From JALHMQ01 sp020248785 (GTDB taxonomy: Bacteria > Pseudomonadota > Gammaproteobacteria > Burkholderiales > Burkholderiaceae_F), in contig JBKDNL010000096.1 of NCBI GenBank assembly GCA_046343415.1, positions 1-10,625 on the forward strand: 10,625 nt of DNA. Direction: 5' to 3'. Both the position numbers and the translations under genes were made by a program. Positions 1 to 6,965 of this stretch are shown here, in pieces. Numbering within the stretch: the stretch's first letter is position 1; each line of letters opens with the position of its first letter. The notes under the pieces are model-generated. The model saw only the letters and a program-made list of their open reading frames with translations, made no database searches and was not told where the DNA came from.

Positions 1-212
1 GCAAGCCCAGACTCTTCGAACCGGCGCACCCACCGCTGAACGGTGGTGGCGGCCTCACCGAGCAGCGCGCTGACCTCGTTGCAAGATCGACCGCTGCTGA
101 CCAACAGCAATCCGTGCAGCCGATGGTCGTAGCGAGCCTCCTCGCTGCGATTGATCTCTTCCCGAATCGCCAACTGCATCGCCCCAGAATCCGCGATCTC
201 CAGCTTGCGCAT
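1..212 (-). CDS. IS630-type transposase, N-terminal helix-turn-helix part (partial)
   Basis: The reverse strand reads from ATG at 212-210 off the left edge of the window, giving 70 complete codons without a stop. The peptide begins MRKLEIADSGAMQLAI and continues through a segment containing YDHRLHGLLLV, CNEVSALLG and VQRWVRRFEESG. This is the layout of the N-terminal helix-turn-helix found in IS630-family transposases and in related stand-alone HTH proteins, where the recognition helix is followed by a WVxRFE-type motif. A GGAG lies five bases before the ATG, which supports this start. The catalytic DDE domain would lie outside the window, so I cannot say whether the element is intact. No terminal inverted repeat or target duplication could be identified with certainty. 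Its role would be DNA binding at transposon ends. It may mark an insertion upstream of the liv operon. Confidence 0.7.
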   Translation of the reverse strand, partial: MRKLEIADSGAMQLAIREEINRSEEARYDHRLHGLLLVSSGRSCNEVSALLGEAATTVQRWVRRFEESGL

Positions 213-236
213 GGCAGCTCCATGAAGGGCTCTATT

Positions 237-261
237 GAAATTTGAGTGGGTAAAAAATTTC
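237..261. repeat. AT-rich 7-bp inverted repeat
   Basis: GAAATTT at 237-243 is perfectly repeated in inverted form as AAATTTC at 255-261, with an 11-base spacer. It sits 25 bases upstream of the transposase-like start codon and stands out by its low GC content. It could be part of an insertion-element end or an operator/promoter for the divergent gene. Neither can be decided from the sequence alone. Confidence 0.4.
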
Positions 262-317
262 TCGATGCGAAATGCGTCGAACCGAACGTACCCCTTTGTC
301 GGGCGCTCTTGGCTTCC

Positions 318-353
318 ATGGCCATGCCCGCGAACTGCCTCGGGCACGGCCAT
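318..353. repeat. Long inverted repeat (13-bp arms, one mismatch)
   Basis: The arm at 318-330 (ATGGCCATGCCCG) pairs with 341-353 (CGGGCACGGCCAT) with a single A-C mismatch and a 10-base loop. No T-run follows on either strand, so it is not a canonical intrinsic terminator. It lies between the transposase fragment and livH and could form a stable RNA hairpin if transcribed. Confidence 0.5.
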
Positions 354-380
354 TCCAGAGCGTATTTGCCGAGTCTCGGC

Positions 381-420
381 GTCAAGGGTTCGCTTCGCCG
401 CGCATTCGCGCGCCCTTGAC
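381..420. repeat. 8-bp perfect inverted repeat with 24-base loop
   Basis: GTCAAGGG at 381-388 is matched in inverted form by CCCTTGAC at 413-420. The loop is GC-rich. It lies 28 bases after the longer repeat at 318-353, so the livH upstream region has two consecutive stem-loop-forming segments. No T-run follows. Confidence 0.4.
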
Positions 421-625
421 CCCGCGCCCCGGCAAGGGCGCCCCGCAGCCCCAGTCTGCGCAGCCTTGTAGCCGGTCTACCCATTCGAAACTCAACAGAG
501 GCTTCTTCTTGTCCATTGGGTGAGACAGGTGCCGCAGCAACGCCGTCTTGTACGATGGGGCGTCGCTATGGCCGGCCCACTTTGAATCACCACGCCCGCA
601 CGCCACGCAGGCGCTTGGACCTCGG

Positions 626-1555
626 ATGGAAACGTTCATTCAGCAAGTGATCAACGGCCTGGTGCTGGGCAGCGTGTATTCGCTGATCGCCCTGGGCTAC
701 ACGATGGTCTACGGCATCCTGAACCTCATCAACTTCGCCCACGGCGATGTGCTGATGATCGGGGCACTGACGGCGCTCACCACCATCCTGTTCCTGAAGT
801 CGCAGTTCCCCGAGGCGCCGGGCTGGCTGCTGATGCTCTGCGGACTGGCTACGGCGATCCCGGTATGCGTGATCGTGAGCCTGACCATCGAGCGCGTGGC
901 CTACCGGCCGCTGCGCAACGCGCCGCGCCTGGCGCCGCTGATCACCGCCATTGGCGTGTCGATCATCCTGCAGACCGCCGCGATGATCATCTGGGGCCGC
1001 AACTACATGCAGTTCCCGCAGCTGCTGCCCGCAGCACCCATCGAGATCTTCGGCGCGACCGTCACGCTCACGAAGCTGCTGATCATCGTCCTGTCGGCGG
1101 TGATCATGGTCGGCCTGATGCTGCTGGTCAACGGCACGCGGCTCGGACGCGCCATGCGCGCGACCGCCGAGAACCCGCGGATCGCCAGCCTCATGGGCGT
1201 GAACCCGAACTACGTGATCGCGGTGACCTTCGCCATCGGCGCGGCGCTCGCGGCCGTTGCCGGCGTGATGATTGCCGCCAACTACGCGGTGGCGCACTTC
1301 TACATGGGCTTCATGCCGGGCCTGAAAGCCTTCACGGCCGCCGTGCTGGGCGGCATCGGCAACATTCCGGGCGCCATGATCGGCGGCCTGCTCCTTGGTC
1401 TGATCGAGTCGCTCGGCGCGGGCTATATCGGCACGCTCACGGGCGGCGTGCTGGGTTCGCACTACCAGGATGTGTTCGCGTTCATCGTGCTGTGCGCCGT
1501 GCTGATACTGCGACCGAGCGGATTGCTCGGTGAACGCGTGGCCGACCGCGCCTGA
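626..1555 (+). CDS. livH: Branched-chain amino acid ABC transporter permease LivH
   Basis: This 309-residue inner-membrane permease forms, with LivM, the channel of an ABC importer for leucine, isoleucine, valine or related substrates. The family hallmark NLINFAHGD is at residues 33-41, the ATPase-coupling loop GRAMRATAENPRIASLMGV at 174-192, and the conserved LGGIGNIPGAMIGG near 241-254; several strongly hydrophobic spans surround them. The length matches the family (about 290-310). I chose ATG 626 because METFIQQVINGLVLGS is the usual LivH beginning; an in-frame ATG at 548 would add 26 non-conserved residues. The ribosome site is weak (TTGGA). It is the first gene of a four-gene operon, eight bases before livM. 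The amino-acid substrate is inferred from family only; members also import urea or aromatic compounds. Confidence 0.93.
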   Translation: METFIQQVINGLVLGSVYSLIALGYTMVYGILNLINFAHGDVLMIGALTALTTILFLKSQFPEAPGWLLMLCGLATAIPVCVIVSLTIERVAYRPLRNAPRLAPLITAIGVSIILQTAAMIIWGRNYMQFPQLLPAAPIEIFGATVTLTKLLIIVLSAVIMVGLMLLVNGTRLGRAMRATAENPRIASLMGVNPNYVIAVTFAIGAALAAVAGVMIAANYAVAHFYMGFMPGLKAFTAAVLGGIGNIPGAMIGGLLLGLIESLGAGYIGTLTGGVLGSHYQDVFAFIVLCAVLILRPSGLLGERVADRA

Positions 1556-1563
1556 GGCCTCCG

Positions 1564-2706
1564 ATGCAACTTCTGGTTCCGCAGCTTCGCCACAGCCGTA
1601 CCGCGGCCATCGTTGCCGCCTTCGTGATCGGCGCCGTCCTGATCGCGCTGCCCTTTGTCGTCGGACAGATCGGCAACGCATGGGTCCGCACGCTCGCCTT
1701 TGCCGCGCTGTACGTCATGCTGGCGCTGGGCCTGAATGTCGTGGTCGGCTTCGCAGGGCTGCTGGATCTGGGCTACATCGCGTTCTACGCGGTGGGTGCT
1801 TACATGTATGCGCTGCTTGCCTCGCCGCACCTGACCAACAACTTCCCGGCGTTCGCGGCCATGTTTCCCAATGGCCTGCACAACTCCATCTGGATGGTGA
1901 TTCCGCTGGGGGCGGCGCTTGCCGCATTCTTCGGCGTGGTGCTCGGGGCACCAGTGCTGAAACTGCGCGGTGACTACCTGGCGATCGTTACGCTTGGGTT
2001 CGGCGAGATCATCCGGATCTTCCTGAACAACATGAACGCCCCGCTGAACCTGACCAACGGTCCGCAGGGCATCACGTTGATCGATCCGGTCAGCGTGGGT
2101 GGCGTGAGCTTTGCACGGCCACTGGACCTCGGGTTCGTCACCCTGCCCTCGGTCTACCTCTACTACTACCTCTTCGTGCTGCTGGCGGTGATCACCGTGA
2201 TCGTGTGCATCCGCCTGCAGGACTCGCGGCTGGGCCGAGCGTGGATGGCGATCCGCGAAGACGATGTCGCCGCCAAGGCGATGGGCATCAATGTCCGCAA
2301 CGTCAAGCTGCTGGCCTTCGCGCTCGGCGCGACCTTCGGCGGCGTGGCCGGCGCGATGTTCTCCGCGTTCCAAGGGTTCATCTCACCCGAGTCGTTCACG
2401 CTGCACGAGTCGATTCTCGTGCTGGCGATGGTGGTGCTGGGCGGCATCGGCCATGTGCCGGGCGTGATCGTCGGCGCCGTTCTCCTGGCCGGGCTGCCCG
2501 AAGTGCTGCGGCACTCGGTCGTGCCGCTGCAGCGTCAGCTCTTCGGCGAGGTGATCATCGACGGCGAGATCATTCGCATGGGGCTGTATGGCCTGGCACT
2601 CGTCGTGATCATGCTGTACCGGCCCAAGGGACTGTGGCCCGCGCCCGAGCACGGCAAGAAGCGCATCAAGGACGTCGAGAACGCGCCCAGCGCGGCGATC
2701 GTGTGA
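1564..2706 (+). CDS. livM: Branched-chain amino acid ABC transporter permease LivM
   Basis: A 380-residue permease that pairs with LivH in the membrane. Hydrophobic spans begin near residue 14. The family segment VGFAGLLDLGYIAFYAVGAY is at 61-80, KLRGDYLAIVTLGFGEI at 133-149, and the ATPase-contacting cytoplasmic loop GRAWMAIREDDVAAKAMGIN at 224-243. The LivM ending LYRPKGLWP is at 351-359, followed by a short polar tail. Length is in the normal range (about 330-420). TGAGG overlapping the livH stop codon provides the likely ribosome site for ATG 1564. The gene follows livH by eight bases and precedes livG by eight, so the three are surely co-transcribed. It is the same transporter as livH, livG and livF. 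Confidence 0.93.
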   Translation: MQLLVPQLRHSRTAAIVAAFVIGAVLIALPFVVGQIGNAWVRTLAFAALYVMLALGLNVVVGFAGLLDLGYIAFYAVGAYMYALLASPHLTNNFPAFAAMFPNGLHNSIWMVIPLGAALAAFFGVVLGAPVLKLRGDYLAIVTLGFGEIIRIFLNNMNAPLNLTNGPQGITLIDPVSVGGVSFARPLDLGFVTLPSVYLYYYLFVLLAVITVIVCIRLQDSRLGRAWMAIREDDVAAKAMGINVRNVKLLAFALGATFGGVAGAMFSAFQGFISPESFTLHESILVLAMVVLGGIGHVPGVIVGAVLLAGLPEVLRHSVVPLQRQLFGEVIIDGEIIRMGLYGLALVVIMLYRPKGLWPAPEHGKKRIKDVENAPSAAIV

Positions 2707-2714
2707 GCGCAGCC

Positions 2715-3515
2715 ATGAGCACGACCACACCCTTGCTCAAGGTCACCGGCGTGAACAAGCGCTTCGGCGGCCTGCAGGCGCTGTCCGACGTCGGCATCGA
2801 GATCCAGCAGGGCCAGATCTACGGCCTCATTGGACCGAACGGCGCGGGCAAGACGACCTTCTTCAATGTCGTGACCGGCCTGTATTCGCCGGATTCGGGC
2901 AGCTTCGAGCTCGACGGCAAGGCCTACTCGCCAAGCGAGCCGCACAAGGTGGCCGCGGCCGGCATCGCGCGCACGTTCCAGAACATCCGGCTGTTTCCGG
3001 ACATGACGGCGCTGGAAAACGTGATGGTGGGCCGGCACGTGCGGACCAAGGCGACCGTGCTTGGCGCCGTGCTGCGCACGCGGTCGACGCGCGATGAAGA
3101 AGCGGCCATCCGCAAGCGCGCCGGCGAACTGCTCGAGTACGTGGGCGTGAGCAAGTACGCCGACTTCCAGGCACGCACGCTCGCCTACGGCGACCAGCGC
3201 CGGCTCGAGATCGCCCGCGCCTTGGCCACCGATCCCAAGCTGCTCGCGCTCGACGAGCCCGCAGCCGGCATGAATGCAACAGAGAAGGTGGCGCTGCGCG
3301 GGCTGCTGGAGAGCATTCGCAGGGACGGCGTCACGATCCTGCTCATCGAGCACGACGTGAAGCTCGTGATGGGACTGACCGACCGCGTCACCGTGCTGGA
3401 CTATGGCAAGGTCATCGCCGCCGGCACGCCGTACGAGGTGCAGCGCAATCCCGCGGTGATCGAGGCCTACCTTGGCGGCTCGCACCAGAGCGTGGCGACG
3501 AAGGACGCGGCATGA
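2715..3515 (+). CDS. livG: Branched-chain amino acid ABC transporter ATPase LivG
   Basis: A 266-residue cytoplasmic ATPase that powers the importer together with LivF. Walker A GPNGAGKTT is at residues 40-48, the Q-loop glutamine at 89 (RTFQNIRLF), the signature in the degenerate LivG form YGDQRRLEIARAL at 158-170, Walker B LLALDEP at 176-182, and the switch histidine at 213 (IEHDV). Length is typical. The start is chosen at ATG 2715; an in-frame GTG at 2703, overlapping the livM stop as GTGA, would add four residues and remains possible. The last codon overlaps the start of livF by four bases (ATGA), indicating translational coupling. Confidence 0.95.
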   Translation: MSTTTPLLKVTGVNKRFGGLQALSDVGIEIQQGQIYGLIGPNGAGKTTFFNVVTGLYSPDSGSFELDGKAYSPSEPHKVAAAGIARTFQNIRLFPDMTALENVMVGRHVRTKATVLGAVLRTRSTRDEEAAIRKRAGELLEYVGVSKYADFQARTLAYGDQRRLEIARALATDPKLLALDEPAAGMNATEKVALRGLLESIRRDGVTILLIEHDVKLVMGLTDRVTVLDYGKVIAAGTPYEVQRNPAVIEAYLGGSHQSVATKDAA

Positions 3516-4231
3516 GCGATGTCGTCCTCAAGATTTCCGGGCTCAAGGTCGCCTACGGGGGCATCCAGGCCGTCAAGGGCGTGGATCTCGAGATCCGCGC
3601 CGGCGAACTCGTCACGCTGATCGGCGCCAATGGCGCCGGCAAGACGTCGACGCTGAAGGCCATCACCGGCACGCAGGCCTGGCACGGCGCGATCGCCTAC
3701 ATGGGCAAATCAACGCAGGGCAAGGCGCCCTTTGAGCTGCTCAACGCGGGGCTGGCCATGGTGCCCGAGGGCCGCGGCGTGTTCGCGCGCATGACGGTGA
3801 CCGAGAACCTGCAGATGGGGGCCTACTCGCGCAGCGACACGGCCGAGATCAATGTCGATCTGGAGCGCATGTTCCAGACCTTTCCGCGGCTGAAGGAGCG
3901 CGCCCGGCAGCTGGCCGGCACGCTGTCCGGCGGCGAGCAGCAGATGCTTGCCATGGCGCGCGCACTGATGAGCCGGCCCAAGCTGCTGCTGATGGACGAA
4001 CCGTCGATGGGCCTGTCGCCCATCATGGTCGAGAAGATCTTCGAAGTGGTGCGCAGCGTGTCGGCGCAGAAGATCCCGATTTTGCTGGTCGAACAGAACG
4101 CCAAGCTGGCGCTCGAGGCCGCGCATCGTGCCTACGTGATGGACTCCGGAAACATCACGCTGTCGGGCGACGCCAAGCAGCTCTTGAACGATCCGAAAGT
4201 TCGCGAGGCATACCTGGGCGAAGCGGCGTAG
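3512..4231 (+). CDS. livF: Branched-chain amino acid ABC transporter ATPase LivF
   Basis: A 239-residue ATPase, partner of LivG. Walker A GANGAGKTS is at residues 38-46, the LivF-typical MVPEGRGVF at 83-91, the signature LSGGEQQMLAMARAL at 138-152, and Walker B LLLMDEPSMGLSP at 158-170. The position of the usual switch histidine is glutamine (VEQNA, Q195), which is normal for LivF rather than a defect. ATG 3512 overlaps the livG stop; AAGGA about seven bases upstream is a good ribosome site. It is the last gene of the operon. No gene for a periplasmic binding protein (LivJ/LivK) follows; the next genes are on the opposite strand, beyond paired hairpins. Confidence 0.95.
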   Translation: MSDVVLKISGLKVAYGGIQAVKGVDLEIRAGELVTLIGANGAGKTSTLKAITGTQAWHGAIAYMGKSTQGKAPFELLNAGLAMVPEGRGVFARMTVTENLQMGAYSRSDTAEINVDLERMFQTFPRLKERARQLAGTLSGGEQQMLAMARALMSRPKLLLMDEPSMGLSPIMVEKIFEVVRSVSAQKIPILLVEQNAKLALEAAHRAYVMDSGNITLSGDAKQLLNDPKVREAYLGEAA

Positions 4232-4260
4232 CGGCCCCTGGCCGCTGCGCCTTTCGGCGC
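4230..4260. terminator. Tandem hairpins at convergent gene junction, possible terminator
   Basis: Directly at the livF stop, AGCGGCC (4230-4236) pairs with GGCCGCT (4240-4246) around a three-base loop. Immediately after, GCGCC (4247-4251) pairs with GGCGC (4256-4260) around TTTC; on the minus strand this loop reads GAAA, a stable tetraloop. The pair fills most of the 57 bases between livF and the convergent hemerythrin-like gene, where termination in both directions is expected. There is no U-run, so intrinsic termination is uncertain. Confidence 0.45.
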
Positions 4261-4288
4261 CCTGCCACCTGCTCGCAATGCGCGGCTT

Positions 4289-4887
4289 TCAGCGTCCGTA
4301 GCGGTAGGTCATCATCGCCCGCCGCAGCGCCAGCCCGCCGGCCAGCAGGCCGCCGGCGATGATCACGAGCGTCGACTTCGGCATCGCCTTGGCGGCGTTC
4401 ATCACCATCTCGCCGCCATGCGGTGCCATGAGCTGCATGCGGCGCCTGGTCATCTGCATGCCGATCTCGTGATTGCGCTCGCCCAGCAGGCACTCGGCCT
4501 CGGGCAAGAGCACCGTCTCCTCGTCGGCAACATGGTGGGTACTTCGCGCATGAGCGCCATGAGCGCCTCTTCGAAGCCCGCCTCATCGGGCTGCATGCCG
4601 CGCAGGCGCTGGACATGGCCGCGGATGGACTCGTGCTCCGGCACGCTCTTGCCGAGCACGTCGGCGCTCGCACCGGCCTCGCGCAGGGCCGGATAGAACA
4701 GCTCTTCCCCGAGCTGTGCATGGATCTCGATCGCAAGACACATGACGTCGACCAGCGCCTTCTTCTGCGACAGCGGCGTGTCGGCCTCGATGCGATGAAA
4801 CTTCGACAGCACCGCGCCGTGGTCCATGCGGATCATGTGGGTGGCGCTGGTCATGCGTGTGGGAAGCTTGCTGACAACGGCGTTCAT
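4289..4887 (-). pseudogene. Hemerythrin-domain protein, broken by a one-base frameshift
   Basis: From ATG 4887 (GAGG six bases upstream) the frame encodes 116 residues that look like a hemerythrin/HHE cation-binding domain: MIRMDHGAVL with H23, EIHAQLGEELFYPAL with H56 and E61/E62, and HESIRGHV with H85 and H91. After LMREV the frame goes wrong, but the next frame continues at once with HHVADEETVLLPEAECLLG and ends at 4289. Only two bases (4538-4539) lie between the two correct codon sets, so one base is missing, in a GGG run. The joined protein would have about 199 residues, with a C-terminal membrane helix (STLVIIAGGLLAGGLAL) and a short basic tail. The intact family binds a di-iron centre for oxygen, NO or iron handling. 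It may be a real mutation or a sequencing error. It follows the YpeA-like gene by 61 bases. Confidence 0.8.
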
Positions 4888-4948
4888 GGCGGGCCTCGGC
4901 GGGGGCTCAATCGACGAGCGCCGCCGCGGCAAACCCTGTACCCGGCCG

Positions 4949-5374
4949 CTAGCCCAGCCGCCGCCCGAAGCCCAGAACGTCATCCTGCACGTAACCGTTG
5001 GCGCGCCAGAAGCCGATGCCGCCGTGGTTGCTGCTCGCCACCTGCAGGTTGACCTTGGGGCAGCCCAGCGCATGCAGGGCGGCTTCGGCATGGCGCAGCA
5101 GGCTGCGGCCGTGACCGCCGCCGCGCCACTTGGGATGCACGCAAAAGCTGTACAGCCAGCCGCGGTGGCCGTCGTAGCCGGCCATCGCCGTGCCGATCAC
5201 GCGCGCATCGGCTTCACCGAGCCAGAACAGGCCGTCGCCTGCGGCGAGCTTGCGGCGGATGCTTGACTCCACGTTCCGCTGCGGAAACGCCGGATTCGCG
5301 TACTCGGGAAATACGGCCTGCCACAGCGCAATCACGGCCGCGCTGTCCTCGGGCCCCACCGTCCGGATCTTCAC
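4949..5374 (-). CDS. ypeA: GNAT acetyltransferase, YpeA-like
   Basis: A 141-residue GNAT-fold protein that transfers acetyl from acetyl-CoA to an amine. It starts at GTG 5374, since KIRTVGPEDSAAVIALW is the expected opening and the GTGA overlaps the stop of the PaiB-family gene; upstream extensions are shadow sequence. The acetyl-CoA loop RGGGHGR is at residues 84-90 (pattern R-x-x-G-x-G). GTAMAGYDGHRGW at 61-73, the VHPKWRG at 79-85, and GCPKVNLQV at 104-112 match the E. coli YpeA type as I remember it; DDVLGFGRRL closes the protein. The substrate is unknown to me. It is translationally coupled to the PaiB-family gene, which is reminiscent of paiA/paiB pairs in Bacillus, although it belongs to a different GNAT subfamily. 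Confidence 0.87.
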   Translation of the reverse strand: MKIRTVGPEDSAAVIALWQAVFPEYANPAFPQRNVESSIRRKLAAGDGLFWLGEADARVIGTAMAGYDGHRGWLYSFCVHPKWRGGGHGRSLLRHAEAALHALGCPKVNLQVASSNHGGIGFWRANGYVQDDVLGFGRRLG

Positions 5375-5997
5375 GCGCCGCCTCCGATGCCGAGCCGCCG
5401 CATCCATGGCACGAGCGCCTGCGCGGACGCGTCGCCTGCCTGCATTGCGGCGCGCACACGCGCCTGCTCGTCCGGCGCGCGGTTCTGCGACAGTTTGAAC
5501 TTGGCCTGCACGCGCTCGGCATGCAGGCGCAGCCCCACGATGCCGCCTTTCTGCCGGGACTTGTAGCTGTCGCTGAGCTCGTCGTCCCATTGCGCCCGGT
5601 AGGCAGGGTCATGCCGGTCGATCAGCGTCTTGAGCACCTGCTCCTTGGCCTCGTCGTCGTCCATGCGCTCCACGCGCCCCGTCACATGCACGACCACGTA
5701 GTTCCAGGTGGGCACCGCCTCGCGCGTGCTGTACAGCTGCGGTGAGATGAACGCGTTGCCGCCGTGGAAGATGGCCGTGGCGCTGCGGCCGTCCAACGCG
5801 GCGCAATGCGGGTTGCCGCGCGCGAGATGACCGATGAGTTGCAGTTGCTCGCCAGCGCGCACCGCATGCAGCGGCAGATGCGTGAACGCGGGCTCGCCCT
5901 CCAGCACCGAGGCCAACGTGGCGAACGGGTACGCCAGCATCACCTCGAGCGCCAGCGCGTGGTCATCGACCTGGAAGTGACGCGGCTCGTACAACAT
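5371..5997 (-). CDS. paiB: PaiB-family FMN-binding negative transcriptional regulator
   Basis: A 208-residue protein of the PaiB family (split-barrel flavin-binding fold). Family landmarks in order: LAYPFATL at residues 21-28, THLPL at 39-43, GHLARGNPH at 57-65, FISPQLY at 83-89, VPTWNYV at 95-101 and KLSQNR at 168-173. In Bacillus subtilis, PaiB acts with the acetyltransferase PaiA as a repressor of sporulation and protease genes; whether proteobacterial members regulate DNA or act as flavin enzymes is not settled by this sequence. The start is ATG 5997, overlapping the argC stop by one base (TGATG); a TTG one codon earlier is in frame but less likely. It ends in a GTGA overlap with the following GNAT gene. 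Confidence 0.9.
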   Translation of the reverse strand: MLYEPRHFQVDDHALALEVMLAYPFATLASVLEGEPAFTHLPLHAVRAGEQLQLIGHLARGNPHCAALDGRSATAIFHGGNAFISPQLYSTREAVPTWNYVVVHVTGRVERMDDDEAKEQVLKTLIDRHDPAYRAQWDDELSDSYKSRQKGGIVGLRLHAERVQAKFKLSQNRAPDEQARVRAAMQAGDASAQALVPWMRRLGIGGGA

Positions 5998-6965
5998 CAA
6001 GCGAGCCCTGCGTCGAGCCCGGCGTCCTCCGCCAGCCCCAGCATCAGGTTCATGTTCTGCACGGCGGCACCGCTCGCGCCTTTGCCGAGGTTGTCGAGCC
6101 GGGCCGTCACCACCGCCTGCCCTGCCGCGTCATTGGCGAACACGAACACTTGCAGCCGGTTGCTGCCATTGAGCGCTTCCGGCTCGAGGAATGCGCCTTC
6201 GCGCAAGGCTGCGGTGTCGTCCAGCGGCATGACCTCGACGAAGCACTCGCCGGCAAAGTGCTCGCTGTAGGCAGCGTGCAGCGCCGCACCGCTGGCCTGG
6301 TTGAGCCGGCCGAGGTACAGCGGCACCGCGACCAGCATGCCGCGGTGAAACGCGCCGACCGATGGCTGGAAGATCGGCTTGGTGGCGAGCAGCCCGTGCT
6401 GCTGCATCTCGGCAAGGTGCTTGTGGCCGAGCGTCAGGCCATAGGCGCCAAAGGCCTGCGGCCTCGCGCCCTGCACGGGCTGCTCGAAGGTCTCGATCAT
6501 CTTGCGCCCACCGCCCGAGTAGCCCGACACCGCATTGACGGTCACCGGGTACTCCGGGGGCAGGATGCCGCGCTCCACCAGCGGCCGCACGACGGCGAGG
6601 AAACCGGTCGGATAGCAGCCCGGGTTGGAGACTCGCGTGCTTGCTGCGATCGCGGCCCGCTGCCCGCGGGTCAGTTCCGCAAAGCCGTAGGCCCAGCCGG
6701 CGGCCGTGCGGTGCGCGGTGCTGGCGTCGATCACGCGCGTGGTGGTGTTGGCGATGAGCGCGACCGTCGCCCTGGCCGCGTCGTCGGGCAGACACAGGAT
6801 CACGCAGTCCACGCTGTTGACCACGTCGCGCTTGGCGGCCTCGTCCTTGGCCCGCTCGCGCGGCAGGCTCACGAGGCGAACGTCCTTGCGGCCGGCCAGT
6901 CGCTCGCGAATCTCCAGCCCCGTGGTGCCGTGCTCGCCATCGATGAAAACGGTGGGGGTGCTCAT
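5997..6965 (-). CDS. argC: N-acetyl-gamma-glutamyl-phosphate reductase (type 2)
   Basis: A 322-residue cytoplasmic enzyme that reduces N-acetylglutamyl phosphate to the semialdehyde with NADPH, the third step of arginine/ornithine synthesis. The N-terminal nucleotide-binding loop is the type-2 form DGEHGTTG at residues 9-16. The catalytic cysteine C117 lies in RVSNPGCYPTGFL (111-123). VNAVSGYSGGGRKMIE follows near residue 143, and GKGASGAAVQNMNLMLGL near the C-terminus is the family's closing motif. Length fits the shorter type-2 class (about 310). ATG 6965 overlaps the stop of the preceding GNAT gene (ATGA). The upstream aminotransferase gene encodes the next pathway step. The genome may hold a second, type-1 argC elsewhere; this cannot be seen here. 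Confidence 0.95.
   Translation of the reverse strand: MSTPTVFIDGEHGTTGLEIRERLAGRKDVRLVSLPRERAKDEAAKRDVVNSVDCVILCLPDDAARATVALIANTTTRVIDASTAHRTAAGWAYGFAELTRGQRAAIAASTRVSNPGCYPTGFLAVVRPLVERGILPPEYPVTVNAVSGYSGGGRKMIETFEQPVQGARPQAFGAYGLTLGHKHLAEMQQHGLLATKPIFQPSVGAFHRGMLVAVPLYLGRLNQASGAALHAAYSEHFAGECFVEVMPLDDTAALREGAFLEPEALNGSNRLQVFVFANDAAGQAVVTARLDNLGKGASGAAVQNMNLMLGLAEDAGLDAGLA

Larger units (their letters stand above)
213..625. other. Intergenic region between transposase fragment and livH; no credible gene
   Basis: About 410 bases separate the divergent transposase start from livH. Short open frames exist here on both strands, but none resembles a protein family or has a convincing ribosome site. 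The first 50 bases are AT-rich, unlike the rest of the window. The middle contains two long inverted repeats, annotated separately. The livH promoter should lie here, but I see no clear sigma-70 hexamer pair at proper spacing; a TACGAT at 551-556 has no partner -35. The region may include the end of an insertion element. Confidence 0.6.

Noticed and set aside
528..556. Candidate livH promoter with -10 TACGAT at 551-556
   Set aside because: No -35 hexamer at a 16-18 base distance; too weak to annotate.
548..625. Upstream in-frame start for livH at ATG 548
   Set aside because: The extra 26 residues are polar and unlike LivH N-termini; METFIQQVINGL at 626 is the standard opening.
587..1681. 364-codon minus-strand open frame opposite livH
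   Set aside because: Low-complexity composition rich in Arg, Gln, His and Asp; it is the antisense shadow of the clear livH coding sequence and resembles no family.
1462..2373. 303-codon minus-strand open frame opposite livM
   Set aside because: Shadow composition, no motifs; livM on the plus strand is certain.
2535..3485. 316-codon minus-strand open frame opposite livG
   Set aside because: Antisense to intact ATPase motifs of livG; no recognisable domain.
4155..4736. 193-codon minus-strand frame crossing the hemerythrin-like gene
   Set aside because: It is the third frame of the broken hemerythrin gene and even runs into livF antisense; the two hemerythrin frames are the ones with family motifs.
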